DNA from: an uncultured Rhodobiaceae bacterium
Lineage (GTDB): Bacteria; Pseudomonadota; Alphaproteobacteria; Parvibaculales; Parvibaculaceae
Direction of reading: 5' to 3'
NCBI GenBank assembly: GCA_913057645.1
Contig: CAJXOU010000029.1
Location: 1-39,311, forward strand
DNA: 39,311 nt
Part shown: piece by piece, positions 18,534 to 28,322 of the stretch
How positions within the stretch are numbered: the stretch's first letter is position 1
How the letters are laid out: each line of letters starts with the position of its first letter
Position numbers and translations under genes: made by a program
Notes under the pieces: model-generated
What the model saw: the letters and a program-made list of their open reading frames with translations, nothing else
The model's database searches: none
What the model was told of the DNA's origin: nothing

Positions 18534-19946
18534 TCATGCGGCCTGGTCCTTTATCCGTCCAAGCGCTTCCTCTCGGCCGAGAGTGGCGAGGACGTCGAAA
18601 ATCGGAGGCGATACGGTGCTTCCGGTGACGGCGGCACGAAGAGGTTGCGCGACCTTGCCAAGCTTCAGGTTCTCTTCCTCGGCAAAGGAGCGGATCGTTT
18701 CCTCGATTGCTGAAAGCGCCCAGTCGTTGTGGGCTTCGAGTCGAGAGGCAAGCCGGGCGAGTAGTGCCCGTGCCTCCGGGTTGAGCAACTGGGTTGCCTT
18801 GTCGTCGAAGGACAGCGGCCGCCGGGCGAGCAGGAAAGCGGCACCCTGACCGAGTTCGACCAGCGTCTTCGCGCGTTCCTTCAAGCCGGGCATCAACCCG
18901 ATCAGCTTGTTGCGGAAAACGTCGTCCGTCTTCCAGCCGTTCAGGCGCGTCATAAGGGCAATGGTATCGTCGGCGAGACGTTCGTCATCCGCCTCCCGGA
19001 TATAGTGGCCGTTGAGGCTCTCGAGTTTTGCGAAGTCGAACCGGGCAGGTGAGCGGCCGATGCTTTCGAGGTTGAACCACTCGATGGCCTGTTCGGTCGA
19101 GAATATCTCGTCATCGCCGTGGGCCCAACCGAGCCGCACCAGGTAATTACGCATGGCTTCCGGGAGGTAGCCGAGATCGCGATATGCCTCGGCACCGAGA
19201 GCGCCGTGACGCTTCGACAGCTTGGCGCCGTCCGGCCCATGAATAAGCGGCACATGGGCGAAATCAGGCGTCTCCCAGCCCAGAGCGTCGTAGATCTGGC
19301 TCTGCCGCCCTGCGTTGGTCAGATGATCGTCGCCGCGAACGATGTGGGTAATGCCCATGTCGTGATCGTCGACAACGACGGAAAGGTTGTAGGTCGGTGT
19401 TCCGTCGCTTCGCAGGATGATGAGGTCGTCGAGCTGTTCGTTCGGAAAGCGGACATCGCCCATCACGTGGTCGCGAACGATGGTTTCGCCCTCGTTCGGC
19501 GAGCGGAAACGGACGACCGGCTTGACGCCTTCCGGGGCTTCCGACGGATCGCGGTCCCGCCAGCGGCCGTCGTAGCGGATGGGACGGCCCTCGGCGCGCG
19601 CTTTTTCACGCATCTCCTCGAGCTCTTCCTGGCTCGCATAGCAACGATAGGCCTTGCCTTCGCGAAGCAGTTGCTCGGCAACCTCCGTGTGCCGGGCCAT
19701 TCGGGAAAACTGAAAGACGGGGTCTTCGTCCCACTCGAGTCCGAGCCAGCGTAATCCCTCGAAAATGGCCTCGATGGCCGGCTCGGTCGAGCGGGCCCGG
19801 TCGGTGTCCTCGATACGAAGCAGGAAGCGGCCGCCGTGATGGCGGGCGAACAACCAGTTGAACAAGGCCGTCCGAGCGCCGCCGATATGCAGATAGCCGG
19901 TGGGCGACGGGGCAAAGCGGGTAACAACTGTCTTCGGTTCGGTCAT
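18534..19946 (-). CDS. gltX: Glutamyl-tRNA synthetase
   Basis: Class I aminoacyl-tRNA synthetase charging tRNA-Glu, 470 residues from the chosen ATG. The HIGH-type motif is HIGG at 20-23 within [20 protein letters not shown], and the KMSKS-type motif is KLSKR within [19 protein letters not shown] is also present, and the anticodon-binding domain is C-terminal. The start at 19946 follows AGGAGA. An in-frame extension upstream to 20180 lacks family similarity and is rejected. The 305-bp gap to comEC is divergent and should hold both promoters, but no clear hexamer pair was recognised. Confidence 0.96.
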   Translation of the reverse strand: MTEPKTVVTRFAPSPTGYLHIGGARTALFNWLFARHHGGRFLLRIEDTDRARSTEPAIEAIFEGLRWLGLEWDEDPVFQFSRMARHTEVAEQLLREGKAYRCYASQEELEEMREKARAEGRPIRYDGRWRDRDPSEAPEGVKPVVRFRSPNEGETIVRDHVMGDVRFPNEQLDDLIILRSDGTPTYNLSVVVDDHDMGITHIVRGDDHLTNAGRQSQIYDALGWETPDFAHVPLIHGPDGAKLSKRHGALGAEAYRDLGYLPEAMRNYLVRLGWAHGDDEIFSTEQAIEWFNLESIGRSPARFDFAKLESLNGHYIREADDERLADDTIALMTRLNGWKTDDVFRNKLIGLMPGLKERAKTLVELGQGAAFLLARRPLSFDDKATQLLNPEARALLARLASRLEAHNDWALSAIEETIRSFAEEENLKLGKVAQPLRAAVTGSTVSPPIFDVLATLGREEALGRIKDQAA

Positions 19947-20251
19947 GGTCTCCTGCGATCCCGGCCTCGCAACCGCGCGGGTAGGCAACACGAATAAATG
20001 TTGGCAAGCTTTGACCCGGTTTATGGGCACGTAGCCTAGGGTCCGCTGCGGGGCAGGGGGATTTCTAGCACATTGCGGCGACGCAGCGTAAGCCCGAAAT
20101 GAGTGTCGGCCGAAGCAAGAAAACCCCTTTGTTATAAGCGTGTTAGGCGGCGGTTCTGCGGTTCCGCCAGTGCAAATCACGGATGACGAGGCAGCAGGTG
20201 GCGGGGGCGGCGGACGACGGGAGAAAGTACCGGCCTGGAGGCGTCACCGGC

Positions 20252-22342
20252 ATGCAGCCGTTCTCGCTTCTGGCCGAGCTTGGCCGGTGTTTTGCGGCCG
20301 ACAGCGACCGCTATTTCCTGTGGGTGCCGGTCTTTCTTGCTATTGGCGTTGCCTGTTATTTCGCTCTGAGCGTTGAGCCACCCTTCTGGCTGGCCATGTT
20401 TCTGCCGGTTGTGGCGGGAGGGCTGCTCTGGGGCGTTCGGCTGAGACCCTTGGCAGCGCTATGTTCGGCCGCCCTCTTTTCGGCTGCGCTCGGGTTTGCG
20501 GCGGCGATCGTCAGGGCGGATCGGGTGGCCGCGCCGGTTCTTGAAAAGCCGATGTCGGGAACCCTCGTCGCGGAGGTGATTTCGGCGGAACGCACGGAGA
20601 AGGGCGCTCTCTCCGCCGTTCTGGCACCGATCTCCTTTGCGGGGCTGGCGGACAGCGAGAGGCCGGAAAAAGTCAGGTTGAACATCCGTATCCGGGATGC
20701 GGCGCTTCGTCCCGGCGCGACGGTGGAATTGCGGGCACGGCTGATGCCGCCGCCGGAGCCGGTTCTGCCGCGCGGCTTCGACTTTGCCCGGCAGGCGTGG
20801 TTCGAGGGGCTTGGTGCTGTCGGTTTCGCCTATACCGCCCCCGAGGAACGGGCGCCGCCTTCCGGCGCTGCCGCGGCACTCACAACATTGCGCATGAAAA
20901 TCGGCGAGCGGATACGAGGTGTCGTGGGCGGGACAAGCGGCGCGGTTGCGGCGGCACTCATCAATGGCGAGCGGGCGAGCATTCCGGATGAGGTATCCGA
21001 AGATCTGCGCGCGGCGGGCATCTATCACGTGCTGTCGATCTCCGGTCTCCACATGGTGTTGTTCGCCGGATCGCTCTTCTGGACGGTGCGGGCCGCTCTC
21101 GCGCTGATACCAGGATTGGCGCTTCGCTATCCGATCAAGAAGTGGGCGGCCTTCATCGCCATTCTCGGGGCGACTTTCTACCTGACGATTTCAGGCGCCG
21201 CGATTGCGACGCAACGCGCCTGGATCATGATCACGTTGATGTTCGTCGCCATTCTTCTCGACAGACCCGCCCTCAGCATGCGGAACGTCGCGCTGGCGGC
21301 AATCGTCATACTTCTGTGGCGGCCGGAAAGCCTTGTCGGCGCGAGCTTCCAGATGTCGTTCGCCGCCGTTGTGGCGCTGATCGCCTTCTACGAAACTGAG
21401 TTCGCGCGCCGCTGGACGATGGATGCAGGCCGCGGCGGTATTTCCTCGCTGCCGCGCACGGTCCTCGTCTATGTTCTCGGTATCGCGCTGACGAGTATTG
21501 TCGCGGGAGCTGCGACAGGCGCCATTGCGGGGTTTCATTTCAATCGCGTCGCCCTTTACGGGCTTGCGGGCAACATGGCCGCAATGCCCATTGTCGGTTT
21601 TGTGGTCATGCCGATGGCTCTTCTCGCGTTGCTGCTGATGCCGTTTGGTCTCGACGGGCCTGCTCTCTGGGCGATGGGAAAAGGCGTCGAGGCGATGCTC
21701 GCGATTGCTCACGAAGTCGCGGGCTGGGGTGGTGCGGACCGGCTGATCCCCGAAGCATCTCTTTCTGCACTGCTGCTGGTGGTGTTCGGCGCGCTCTGGC
21801 TCTGCCTGTGGCGGGAAAGATGGCGTTTCGCCGGACTTGTACCGATCGTGCTCGGCTTCGCGATGTGGAACGACGTATCCCGGCCCGATGTTCTGGTCGA
21901 CAGAGATGCGGCACTGTTTGCCGTCAGGGATGGAGGCGGCGAACTCGCCTTGACGGCATCGCGGCCGTCCTACACGGCGGCACAATGGCTACGCCATGAT
22001 GCAGACGCGCGACAGCCGGGGGAGGCTGCGCGGTCCGAGCATATGAATTGCGATCCGGGAGGGTGCGTTTATCGTGAGCCGGGTAGACCTGTCATTGCCT
22101 TTCCCGTGTCGCTTGGCGCTGTCGCTGATGATTGCAGCCGTGCAGACATCATGATCGCGAAGATTCCCGTGCCTTATCGCGTTCGCAAGGATTGCGGCGC
22201 AGCACTCTTTCTCGATTATTTTTTCTTCTGGAGGAACGGGGCGACAACGCTGCATTTCGACGACGACGACATAAGGATCGTTACCGCGCGCCAGGTTCGC
22301 GGCGATCGGCCGTGGGTGCAGCGGACGCGCAAGGATCAGTAG
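20252..22342 (+). CDS. comEC: ComEC/Rec2 family competence-type membrane protein
   Basis: A polytopic inner-membrane protein of the DNA-uptake channel family. With the chosen start it has 696 residues. An N-terminal region with membrane helices and a DUF4131-like beta domain runs to about residue 200. The Competence domain follows, with [32 protein letters not shown], the family signature, and many transmembrane helices. The C-terminal 150 residues are soluble and degenerate, and I see no intact HxHxDH metallo-beta-lactamase motif there. ATG 20252 has GGAGG 10 nt upstream; an alternative ATG at 20183 lacks a good site. The stop overlaps the convergent lexA stop by 7 bp. Confidence 0.88.
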   Translation: MQPFSLLAELGRCFAADSDRYFLWVPVFLAIGVACYFALSVEPPFWLAMFLPVVAGGLLWGVRLRPLAALCSAALFSAALGFAAAIVRADRVAAPVLEKPMSGTLVAEVISAERTEKGALSAVLAPISFAGLADSERPEKVRLNIRIRDAALRPGATVELRARLMPPPEPVLPRGFDFARQAWFEGLGAVGFAYTAPEERAPPSGAAAALTTLRMKIGERIRGVVGGTSGAVAAALINGERASIPDEVSEDLRAAGIYHVLSISGLHMVLFAGSLFWTVRAALALIPGLALRYPIKKWAAFIAILGATFYLTISGAAIATQRAWIMITLMFVAILLDRPALSMRNVALAAIVILLWRPESLVGASFQMSFAAVVALIAFYETEFARRWTMDAGRGGISSLPRTVLVYVLGIALTSIVAGAATGAIAGFHFNRVALYGLAGNMAAMPIVGFVVMPMALLALLLMPFGLDGPALWAMGKGVEAMLAIAHEVAGWGGADRLIPEASLSALLLVVFGALWLCLWRERWRFAGLVPIVLGFAMWNDVSRPDVLVDRDAALFAVRDGGGELALTASRPSYTAAQWLRHDADARQPGEAARSEHMNCDPGGCVYREPGRPVIAFPVSLGAVADDCSRADIMIAKIPVPYRVRKDCGAALFLDYFFFWRNGATTLHFDDDDIRIVTARQVRGDRPWVQRTRKDQ

Positions 22343-23049
22343 CGGCGCAGGAGACCGACGAGCTTGCCCTGAACCTTGACGCGGTCCGGGCCGAAGATGC
22401 GTGTCTCGTAAGCGGGATTGGCTGCTTCCAGCGCGATGGAATCGCCCTTCTTGCGGAGACGCTTCAACGTTGCCTCATAGCCGTCGACGAGGGCCACAAC
22501 GATGTCGCCGCTGGTCGCCGTGTCGCAGCGCTGGATCAGCACCGTGTCGCCGTCGAGGATGCCGGCCTCGATCATCGAGTCGCCCTTTACTTCGAGCGCA
22601 TAATGCTCGCCCGAACCGAGCAGGTTCAGCGGCACACTGACCTGATGGCTTTCTTCCTGGAGTGCTTCGATGGGGGTGCCCGCGGCAATGCGGCCCATGA
22701 CGGAAAGGGTCATCGTGTCGCCTGTTTCGCGTACCGGCATGAGGTCGCGGCTTGCGGGCTTCGACTGAGCGCCACCTTCGATGACGCTTGGCGAGAAGCC
22801 CTTGCCGCGCGCCATGGCGAGGCTCGGCGAGGCGGCTTCGGGGAGCTTGAGGATTTCGAGAGCACGCGCCCGGTGGGGCAGGCGGCGGATGAAGCCGCGC
22901 TCTTCGAGGGCCGTGATCAGGCGATGGATACCGGACTTGGAGCGGAGGTCGAGCGCCTCCTTCATTTCATCGAAACTGGGAGAAACGCCGCCTTCCTTGA
23001 TCCGCTCATGAATGAACATCAGCAGTTCGTGTTGCTTGCGTGTCAGCAT
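22336..23049 (-). CDS. lexA: LexA SOS repressor
   Basis: Repressor of the SOS DNA-damage response and self-cleaving protease. At 237 residues, the N-terminal winged helix-turn-helix begins [17 protein letters not shown]. An alphaproteobacterial linker with extra residues follows, then the cleavage site Ala123-Gly124 ([12 protein letters not shown]). The catalytic dyad is Ser158 ([10 protein letters not shown]) and Lys196 ([11 protein letters not shown]). An SOS operator pair lies directly upstream, so it autoregulates. It follows moaC and moeA and has its own promoter. Confidence 0.97.
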   Translation of the reverse strand: MLTRKQHELLMFIHERIKEGGVSPSFDEMKEALDLRSKSGIHRLITALEERGFIRRLPHRARALEILKLPEAASPSLAMARGKGFSPSVIEGGAQSKPASRDLMPVRETGDTMTLSVMGRIAAGTPIEALQEESHQVSVPLNLLGSGEHYALEVKGDSMIEAGILDGDTVLIQRCDTATSGDIVVALVDGYEATLKRLRKKGDSIALEAANPAYETRIFGPDRVKVQGKLVGLLRRY

Positions 23050-23096
23050 CGGCTCCAGCCCCTCCAGTCGTCCGCAGGGCCCAGAATGGCCCCTCA

Positions 23097-23111
23097 GAAC
23101 AAAACAAAAAC
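23097..23111 (-). promoter_or_regulatory. Second, imperfect SOS box near lexA
   Basis: On the minus strand GTTT-N7-GTTC differs by one base from the consensus GTTC-N7-GTTC. It is about 10 bp downstream of the perfect box, in the lexA leader. It may act as a weaker cooperative operator. Confidence 0.4.
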
Positions 23112-23121
23112 GCTTTTGTCC

Positions 23122-23151
23122 GTTCTAGTTTGGTTCTCCTGAATCTGTCAA
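23122..23151 (-). promoter_or_regulatory. lexA promoter with overlapping SOS box
   Basis: On the minus strand TTGACA (23146-23151) and TAGAAC (23122-23127) stand 18 bp apart. On the plus strand GTTC (23122-23125), seven bases, and GTTC (23133-23136) form the alphaproteobacterial LexA box GTTC-N7-GTTC. The box covers the -10 and half of the spacer, so bound LexA would block RNA polymerase directly. Confidence 0.85.
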
Positions 23152-23168
23152 GCGCAATTGTGGATAAG

Positions 23169-24377
23169 TCACGCGCGAAGCGGCAAAACCGTAACGATTT
23201 CACCGGCTTTGGCAGGAGGGGCATGCGGCGGGCGGATGACGAGACAGCCGGCGCGAGAGAGGACGGACAGCATGGAACTGTCCTGAATTTCCGCCGGAGT
23301 GGCGACCGGAAGCTCGTCCGGAATGTGATCGAATCCCGCCCGCATGTAGTCCTCCCGGGGGCCGTTGGCAGGCAGGGCGGTACCGAGACGGGCCAGCGTC
23401 GTGTGGAGGGCGCTGTCGCCGCCCTGAAGCCTGGAAATGGCCGCCTTCAGGAACAAGGCGGCGCAGACGAGGGCGGAGACGGGATTGCCGGGCAGGCCGA
23501 GCAGGGGCAGTTTGCCCAGCCAGCCATACATCAGCGGCTTGCCGGGACGCATGGCGATCTTCCAGAAGTCGACGTCAAGACCGAGCGGTGCAAGCGCCTC
23601 GCGGACAAGGTCGTGTTCGCCAACGGACGCGCCGCCCAGCGTCACCAGCATGTCCGCCTCGCGCGCGCTGTCTGCTGCCTTGCGGATCGCCTCGAGATCA
23701 TCGGGCACGATGCCGAGATCGAGGGGGATGCCGCCTGCTTCGAGGATGAGGGCAGCGAGGCCGTCGTTGTTTGCAGAGACGATCTGGTTGGGGCCGGGTT
23801 CGGTACCCGGAGCGACAAGTTCGTCGCCGGTCGAGAAGAAGGCGATGACCGGACGTTTGTGAACGCTGAGTGTCGAGAGGTTCATCGCGGCGGCGAAGGC
23901 GATGTCCGCGGGAGAGAGCTTGCGGCCGGGTGGCATGCCCGCATCGCCTGTGCGGAAGTCGAGACCGCAGGTGCGCACGTGCTGGCCTTTCCGTGCTGCT
24001 TCAGCAACGGTGACGGTATCTCCGTCGCGTGTCGTGTCTTCCTGAATGATGATCGTGTCGGCGCCGCGGGGAAGTGGGGCGCCGGTGAAGATGCGGATCG
24101 CTTCACCGGATTTGAGTTCATCTGCGTAGGAACCTCCGGCGGGAGCCTCACCGACGACTTTCAGGCTAACGGGAACGGAGGTGACGTCCGCAGCCTTCAC
24201 AGCGTATCCATCCATCGCGGAAAGATCGGCGGGCGGCTGCGTGCGTCGCGCTATCGCTTCTTCGGCCAGCACACGGCCGAAAGCTGTCGACAGCGGAACG
24301 GTTTCCGCAGGCGTCGTGTGGAGCGAGGCCAGAATGCGTGCGCGGGCATCCTCGACCGGAAGGAGAGGTTGTGCCAT
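23169..24377 (-). CDS. moeA: Molybdopterin molybdenumtransferase MoeA
   Basis: Inserts molybdate into adenylylated molybdopterin to finish the Mo cofactor. At 402 residues the domains run in the usual order. The N-terminal part has SAMDGYAV and GEAIRIFTGAPLPRGADTIIIQED. The MogA-like fold has FFSTGDELV, NDGLAALILEAGG, LVTLGGASVGEHDLV and MRPGKPLMYG, with the LLGLPGNPVSALV loop. moaC ends 3 bp upstream, so the two genes form one unit. Confidence 0.96.
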   Translation of the reverse strand: MAQPLLPVEDARARILASLHTTPAETVPLSTAFGRVLAEEAIARRTQPPADLSAMDGYAVKAADVTSVPVSLKVVGEAPAGGSYADELKSGEAIRIFTGAPLPRGADTIIIQEDTTRDGDTVTVAEAARKGQHVRTCGLDFRTGDAGMPPGRKLSPADIAFAAAMNLSTLSVHKRPVIAFFSTGDELVAPGTEPGPNQIVSANNDGLAALILEAGGIPLDLGIVPDDLEAIRKAADSAREADMLVTLGGASVGEHDLVREALAPLGLDVDFWKIAMRPGKPLMYGWLGKLPLLGLPGNPVSALVCAALFLKAAISRLQGGDSALHTTLARLGTALPANGPREDYMRAGFDHIPDELPVATPAEIQDSSMLSVLSRAGCLVIRPPHAPPAKAGEIVTVLPLRA

Positions 24378-24380
24378 CGG

Positions 24381-24866
24381 CTAGTTCGCCTCGTAGTCGC
24401 CCGATTTGCCGCCGGACTTTCTCGTGAGCCTGATATCACCGATCGTCATGCCGCGATCCACGGCTTTCGCCATGTCGTAGAGCGTGAGGCAGGCGACGCT
24501 GACGGCGGTGAGCGCTTCCATCTCGACACCTGTCTGGCCCGATACTTTCACGGTTGCCTCGACATCGACGGCATTCGCCTTTCTGTCGGGGCGGAGTTCA
24601 AGTTCCACTTTCGAGATGGCGAGAGGATGGCACAGGGGAATCAAATCGGATGTTTTCTTTGCCGCCATGATGCCGGCGAGCCGCGCCACTTCGAGGGCGT
24701 TTCCCTTTTTCAGGCCGTCATCGAGGATGAGCTTCAGCGTTGCCGCTTTCATCGTGATGCGACCCTCCGCCGTTGCGCTGCGCGAGGTGACGGGCTTCTC
24801 AGACACGTCGACCATGCGGGCCGCGCCCTTGTCGTCGAGATGTGTCAGTTTTTTCTTCGTTGCCAA
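24381..24866 (-). CDS. moaC: Cyclic pyranopterin monophosphate synthase accessory protein MoaC
   Basis: Works with MoaA to turn GTP into cyclic pyranopterin monophosphate, the first Mo cofactor intermediate. At 161 residues it shows the family motifs [32 protein letters not shown] and [26 protein letters not shown], which hold the catalytic residues. It lies 68 bp downstream of kdsA and 3 bp upstream of moeA. Confidence 0.97.
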   Translation of the reverse strand: MATKKKLTHLDDKGAARMVDVSEKPVTSRSATAEGRITMKAATLKLILDDGLKKGNALEVARLAGIMAAKKTSDLIPLCHPLAISKVELELRPDRKANAVDVEATVKVSGQTGVEMEALTAVSVACLTLYDMAKAVDRGMTIGDIRLTRKSGGKSGDYEAN

Positions 24867-24934
24867 GCCCGTGTTTCCTTATCGTGGGCCGCTTTTCTCG
24901 AGCATGCCGCACGGAGCGGCGGCAGGTCCAGCCG

Positions 24935-25783
24935 TCAGGCGGCAGCGGCATGAATCGCCTTGAGGCTGGCAAAGAGCTTCGCCGCGCCGTCAAGCGGGAG
25001 GCAGCTCGGGCCGTCGCATTTTGCCTTGTCGGGTTCCGGGTGGAATTCGAGGAAGACACCGTTTGCACCTGCCGCGACGGATGCTTTCGCGATGACGGGC
25101 ACGCCCGAGCGGCGGCCGCCGGTGGACGCCCCCGAGGTGCGCGGATCGGCGCCGGGTAGCTGCACGGCATGTGTCGCGTCGATGGTGACGGGCGCGCCGA
25201 GTTTCTTCATTTCGTCGAAGGCGAGCATGTCGACGATGAGGTTGTTGTAGCCGAACGAAGCCCCGCGTTCGCAGAGGATGGTCATGTCGGGTGCGGCTGC
25301 TTCCGCGATCTTGGAGAGGATGTTGCGGCAGTCCCATGGCGCCAGGAACTGGCCCTTCTTCACGTGCAGCAAGCCGCCAGCCTTTTGAGTTGCACGCGCC
25401 GTGGCGACGACAAGATCCGTCTGGCGGCAAAGGAAGGCGGGTATCTGCACGAGGTCGGCGACTTCGGCAATGGCTTCAGACTGTGCTTCCTCGTGAATAT
25501 CGGTGCAGATCGGAACACCGAATTTTTCCTTCACTTCCGCGAGCATGGCGAGGCCTGTCTTGAGGCCCGGACCGCGATAGCTCTTGATGGAGGAGCGGTT
25601 CGCCTTGTCGAAGCTTGCCTTGAAGACGAAGGGTAAGGAGAGAGCGTCAAGCGCGGACTTCAGATGCCGTGCGGTTTCGAGCGCGAGATCACGATCCTCC
25701 AGCACGTTGAGGCCGGCGATGCAGAACAACGGCTCGCCGTCGCCGATTGCCATGTTCCATTTCGGAAGCTTGAGGACGGTCAT
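24935..25783 (-). CDS. kdsA: 3-deoxy-8-phosphooctulonate synthase
   Basis: Makes KDO 8-phosphate from arabinose 5-phosphate and PEP, feeding the LPS inner core. At 282 residues it shows PFVFKASFDKANRSS, RGPGLKTGL, the DIHEEAQ stretch, PAFLCRQTDL and HVKKGQFLAPW. Further on are CERGASFGYNNLIVDML, DATHAVQLPG and FLEFHPEPDKAKCDGPSCLP. The N-terminal site reads CIAGLNVLED. Asn in place of the metal-ligand Cys matches the metal-independent class, to which E. coli KdsA belongs. Its position among trp and molybdenum genes is unusual, since in many proteobacteria it lies near pyrG-eno. Confidence 0.96.
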   Translation of the reverse strand: MTVLKLPKWNMAIGDGEPLFCIAGLNVLEDRDLALETARHLKSALDALSLPFVFKASFDKANRSSIKSYRGPGLKTGLAMLAEVKEKFGVPICTDIHEEAQSEAIAEVADLVQIPAFLCRQTDLVVATARATQKAGGLLHVKKGQFLAPWDCRNILSKIAEAAAPDMTILCERGASFGYNNLIVDMLAFDEMKKLGAPVTIDATHAVQLPGADPRTSGASTGGRRSGVPVIAKASVAAGANGVFLEFHPEPDKAKCDGPSCLPLDGAAKLFASLKAIHAAAA

Positions 25784-25825
25784 GATCTCGCGTCTCTTTC
25801 GTTCGTTGTTGGCCGTAAGGGATGA

Positions 25826-26335
25826 TCAGAGCTCTCGCCGCATGAAGCAACGGCGTTCGAGAGGCAGTCCGAGGTCTTCCTCGTGATAATGCGCAAGAAG
25901 GAGGGCCGGCGTCCACTCGTGGCGCTCGAGTTCCCGGAATCCGCACGATAGATAGAACGGGCCGTTCCAGGGCAGGTCGCGGAAGGTCGAGAGCGTCACG
26001 GCTTCGAATCCCTCGTCTTTCGACCAGCCACAGACGGCTTCGACGAGCTTGCGGCCGAGTCCCTTCTTGCCATGTACGGGGTGTACGGACAATTCGAAGA
26101 TGTGCATGTGCCGGTCAAAGGGCGCGGAAAGAATGAAGCCGATGGGCGCGCCGTCGGCTGTGGCGACGAAGACGGCGCCTGCGCGTGCGGCGGCTTCCAC
26201 GAACTCCGTATCGGTGGGTTCATGGGAGGCGATTTCGGCAAGGCCGGCATCGATGAAGAGGCTGCCGGCGGCCTTTTCGATGGCGCCGAAGCGGGCGAAG
26301 TCCTGTGGCTCTGAAAGACGAATTTCGTAGGTCAT
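25826..26335 (-). CDS. GNAT family N-acetyltransferase
   Basis: A 169-residue acetyl-CoA-dependent acyltransferase of unknown substrate. The GNAT core is visible. The beta4 strand HIFELSVHPVHGKKGLGRKLVEA carries the acetyl-CoA pyrophosphate loop (Gly-Lys-Lys-Gly-Leu-Gly-Arg-Lys). This is followed by VTLSTFRDLPWNGPFYLSCGF, the beta5/alpha4 region. It lies 42 bp upstream of kdsA on the same strand. The 155-bp gap behind it contains a Pho-box-like site. The substrate cannot be guessed from sequence. Confidence 0.85.
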   Translation of the reverse strand: MTYEIRLSEPQDFARFGAIEKAAGSLFIDAGLAEIASHEPTDTEFVEAAARAGAVFVATADGAPIGFILSAPFDRHMHIFELSVHPVHGKKGLGRKLVEAVCGWSKDEGFEAVTLSTFRDLPWNGPFYLSCGFRELERHEWTPALLLAHYHEEDLGLPLERRCFMRREL

Positions 26336-26354
26336 CGGGGATATCCTGCGGCCA

Positions 26355-26383
26355 CTGTCACACGAATGTCATTCAAACGTCAC
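26355..26383 (+). promoter_or_regulatory. Pho-box-like site, three direct 7-bp units
   Basis: CTGTCAC (26355-26361), ATGTCAT (26366-26372) and ACGTCAC (26377-26383) are spaced by 4 bp, giving an 11-bp period as in PhoB boxes. It matches the site at 1714-1742 at about three quarters of its positions when the two are read in the same orientation. It is 20 bp upstream of the GNAT start but points away from that gene. A CATATC about 10 bp after the second unit could be a -10 for a plus-strand transcript across the 26.4-kb gap. Confidence 0.55.
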
Positions 26384-26469
26384 ATATCGCATGGCGGCCC
26401 TGAAGCGGGGATAAAACGGGGACGCTCTCCGGGCTCGAAAAATATTTAATCCCCGGTTTGCGGCCCGAA

Positions 26470-26488
26470 CGAACCGTATGCAGGTTCG
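26470..26488 (-). terminator. Hairpin just downstream of trpC
   Basis: CGAACC (26470-26475) and GGTTCG (26483-26488) form a 6-bp stem with a 7-nt loop, 2 bp after the trpC stop on the minus strand. There is no clear T-run. It is probably the end of the trpGDC transcript, and could also end a plus-strand transcript from the neighbouring Pho-box-like site. Confidence 0.4.
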
Positions 26489-26490
26489 TA

Positions 26491-27288
26491 TCAGGCGGGA
26501 CCCGTCAGCAACGCGCGCGTTGCCGCCTCCACATCGTCCTGCCGCATCAGGCTTTCACCCACGAGAAAAGTCCGTACACCAACTTTCGAGAGCCGCGTGA
26601 GGTCGGCGGGCGTGAAGATTCCACTTTCGCCGACGATGAGGCGGTCCTTCGGGACATTCGGAGCGAGTCGCTCCGTCGTCTCAAGGGTCGTCTCGAAGGT
26701 CTTGAGGTTGCGATTGTTGATGCCGAGCAACGGGCTCTTCAGAGTGAGGGCGCGGTCGAGCTCTTCCTCGTCATGGACTTCGACCAGCACATCCATTTTC
26801 CAGCCGAAGGCGGCTTCCTCGATCTCGCGGGCCTGCGTGTCCGATACGGCGGCCATGATGATGAGGATGGCGTCGGCGCCCATCGCGCGGGCTTCGGCGA
26901 CCTGGTAGGTGTCGTACATGAAGTCCTTGCGGATGACCGGAAGCGCCGTTGCGGCGCGGGCCGAGGCGAGATAGTCCGGCGCGCCCTGGAAGGAGGGCGT
27001 GTCGGTGAGGACGGAGAGGCACGCCGCACCGCCGGCCTCGTAAGCGCGGGCGAGGGCGGGCGGATCGAAATCCGCGCGGATGAGGCCCTTGGAGGGGCTC
27101 GCCTTCTTGATCTCGGCGATGAGCGCCCAGGCGCCCGTATCGACGCGGGCGCGGAGGGCTGAGTGGAAGCCGCGAACGGGCGAGGCGGCGTGCGCGGCTT
27201 CTTCCACGGAGGCGAGCGGGTGCGCGCGCTTGGCGGCGGCGATCTCGTTGAGCTTGTAGGCGCCAATCCTTTCGAGAATGTCAGCCAT
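26491..27288 (-). CDS. trpC: Indole-3-glycerol phosphate synthase
   Basis: Closes the indole ring in tryptophan synthesis (CdRP to indole-glycerol phosphate). At 265 residues it is a stand-alone TIM barrel not fused to TrpF. Motifs: [13 protein letters not shown] (catalytic Lys), [53 protein letters not shown] and [12 protein letters not shown]. It overlaps the end of trpD by 8 bp, indicating translational coupling. Confidence 0.97.
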   Translation of the reverse strand: MADILERIGAYKLNEIAAAKRAHPLASVEEAAHAASPVRGFHSALRARVDTGAWALIAEIKKASPSKGLIRADFDPPALARAYEAGGAACLSVLTDTPSFQGAPDYLASARAATALPVIRKDFMYDTYQVAEARAMGADAILIIMAAVSDTQAREIEEAAFGWKMDVLVEVHDEEELDRALTLKSPLLGINNRNLKTFETTLETTERLAPNVPKDRLIVGESGIFTPADLTRLSKVGVRTFLVGESLMRQDDVEAATRALLTGPA

Positions 27289-28306
27289 GGCTTTTTCCGT
27301 TCGACACGGCGACGAGTTTTGCGAGCGCCGCTTTCGCCGCGCCGCTGTCGATCGCCCTGGCGGCGATGGCGGCGCCTTCCGTCATGGAGGCGGCCTTGCC
27401 CGAGACGATGAGTGCGGCGGCGGCGTTCAGCAGCACGATATCGCGATAGGCGCTCGCTTCGCCATCGAAGAGACGATGGATCGCGGCGGCGTTCTCCTTC
27501 GGGTCGCCGCCTTTCAGGTCCGCGATGGACGCGCGCTTCAGACCTGCTTCTTCGGGCGTCACCTCGAAAACGCGGATCTTGCCGTCCTTGAGTTCCGCGA
27601 CGGTGCTCGGACCCGTGGTCGTGATCTCGTCCATGCCGTCCGAGCCGTGAACGACCCAGGCGCTGTCGGAACCCAGGTTGCGAAGCGCCTCCGCGAAGGG
27701 CTCGACCCACTCGGATGCGAAGACGCCGAGCAGTTGCCGTTTCACGAGGGCGGGGTTCGAGAGCGGACCCAGCATGTTGAAGATCGTCTTGATGCCGAGA
27801 TCGGCGCGCACGGGGGCGACATGTTTCATCGCCGAATGATGCGCCTGAGCGAACATGAAGCCGATGCCCGCCTCGGAAATGCATTTCGAGATGGTGGCGG
27901 GGTCGATGTCGAGATTGACGCCGAGTTCCTGCAGCGCGTCGGCTGTCCCTGAAAGCGAGGAGGCCTTGCGGTTGCCGTGCTTGGCAACGGGAACGCCCGC
28001 GGCCGCAACCACGATGGCGGTCGCGGTCGAGATGTTCCAGGTGCCGACGCCGTCGCCGCCGGTGCCGACGATGTCGATGGCGTCAGCGGGCGCGGAGACC
28101 TTCAACGCGCGCTCGCGCATGACGGTTGCGCCTGCCGTGATTTCCTCGACGGTTTCGCCGCGCACGCGCAGGCCCATCAGGAAAGCCGCGATCTGGGCGG
28201 GGGTCGCCTCGCCGGACATGACGGTTTCGAAGGCCGTGCGGGCCGTGGCGGCGTCGAGCGACCGGCCCTCGGCGAGCCGCGCGATGATGGATTTGAAGTC
28301 GGTCAT
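27281..28306 (-). CDS. trpD: Anthranilate phosphoribosyltransferase
   Basis: Transfers phosphoribose from PRPP to anthranilate. At 341 residues it shows [21 protein letters not shown] (the PRPP loop), [55 protein letters not shown] and [10 protein letters not shown]. It follows trpG by 16 bp and overlaps trpC. Confidence 0.97.
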   Translation of the reverse strand: MTDFKSIIARLAEGRSLDAATARTAFETVMSGEATPAQIAAFLMGLRVRGETVEEITAGATVMRERALKVSAPADAIDIVGTGGDGVGTWNISTATAIVVAAAGVPVAKHGNRKASSLSGTADALQELGVNLDIDPATISKCISEAGIGFMFAQAHHSAMKHVAPVRADLGIKTIFNMLGPLSNPALVKRQLLGVFASEWVEPFAEALRNLGSDSAWVVHGSDGMDEITTTGPSTVAELKDGKIRVFEVTPEEAGLKRASIADLKGGDPKENAAAIHRLFDGEASAYRDIVLLNAAAALIVSGKAASMTEGAAIAARAIDSGAAKAALAKLVAVSNGKSHG

Positions 28307-28322
28307 GCCCCCAGCGAACTCC

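Noticed and set aside
17092-18849. A 585-codon plus-strand open frame over gltA
   Set aside because: It mirrors citrate synthase codons and has low-complexity His/Arg/Val-rich sequence with no known motif.
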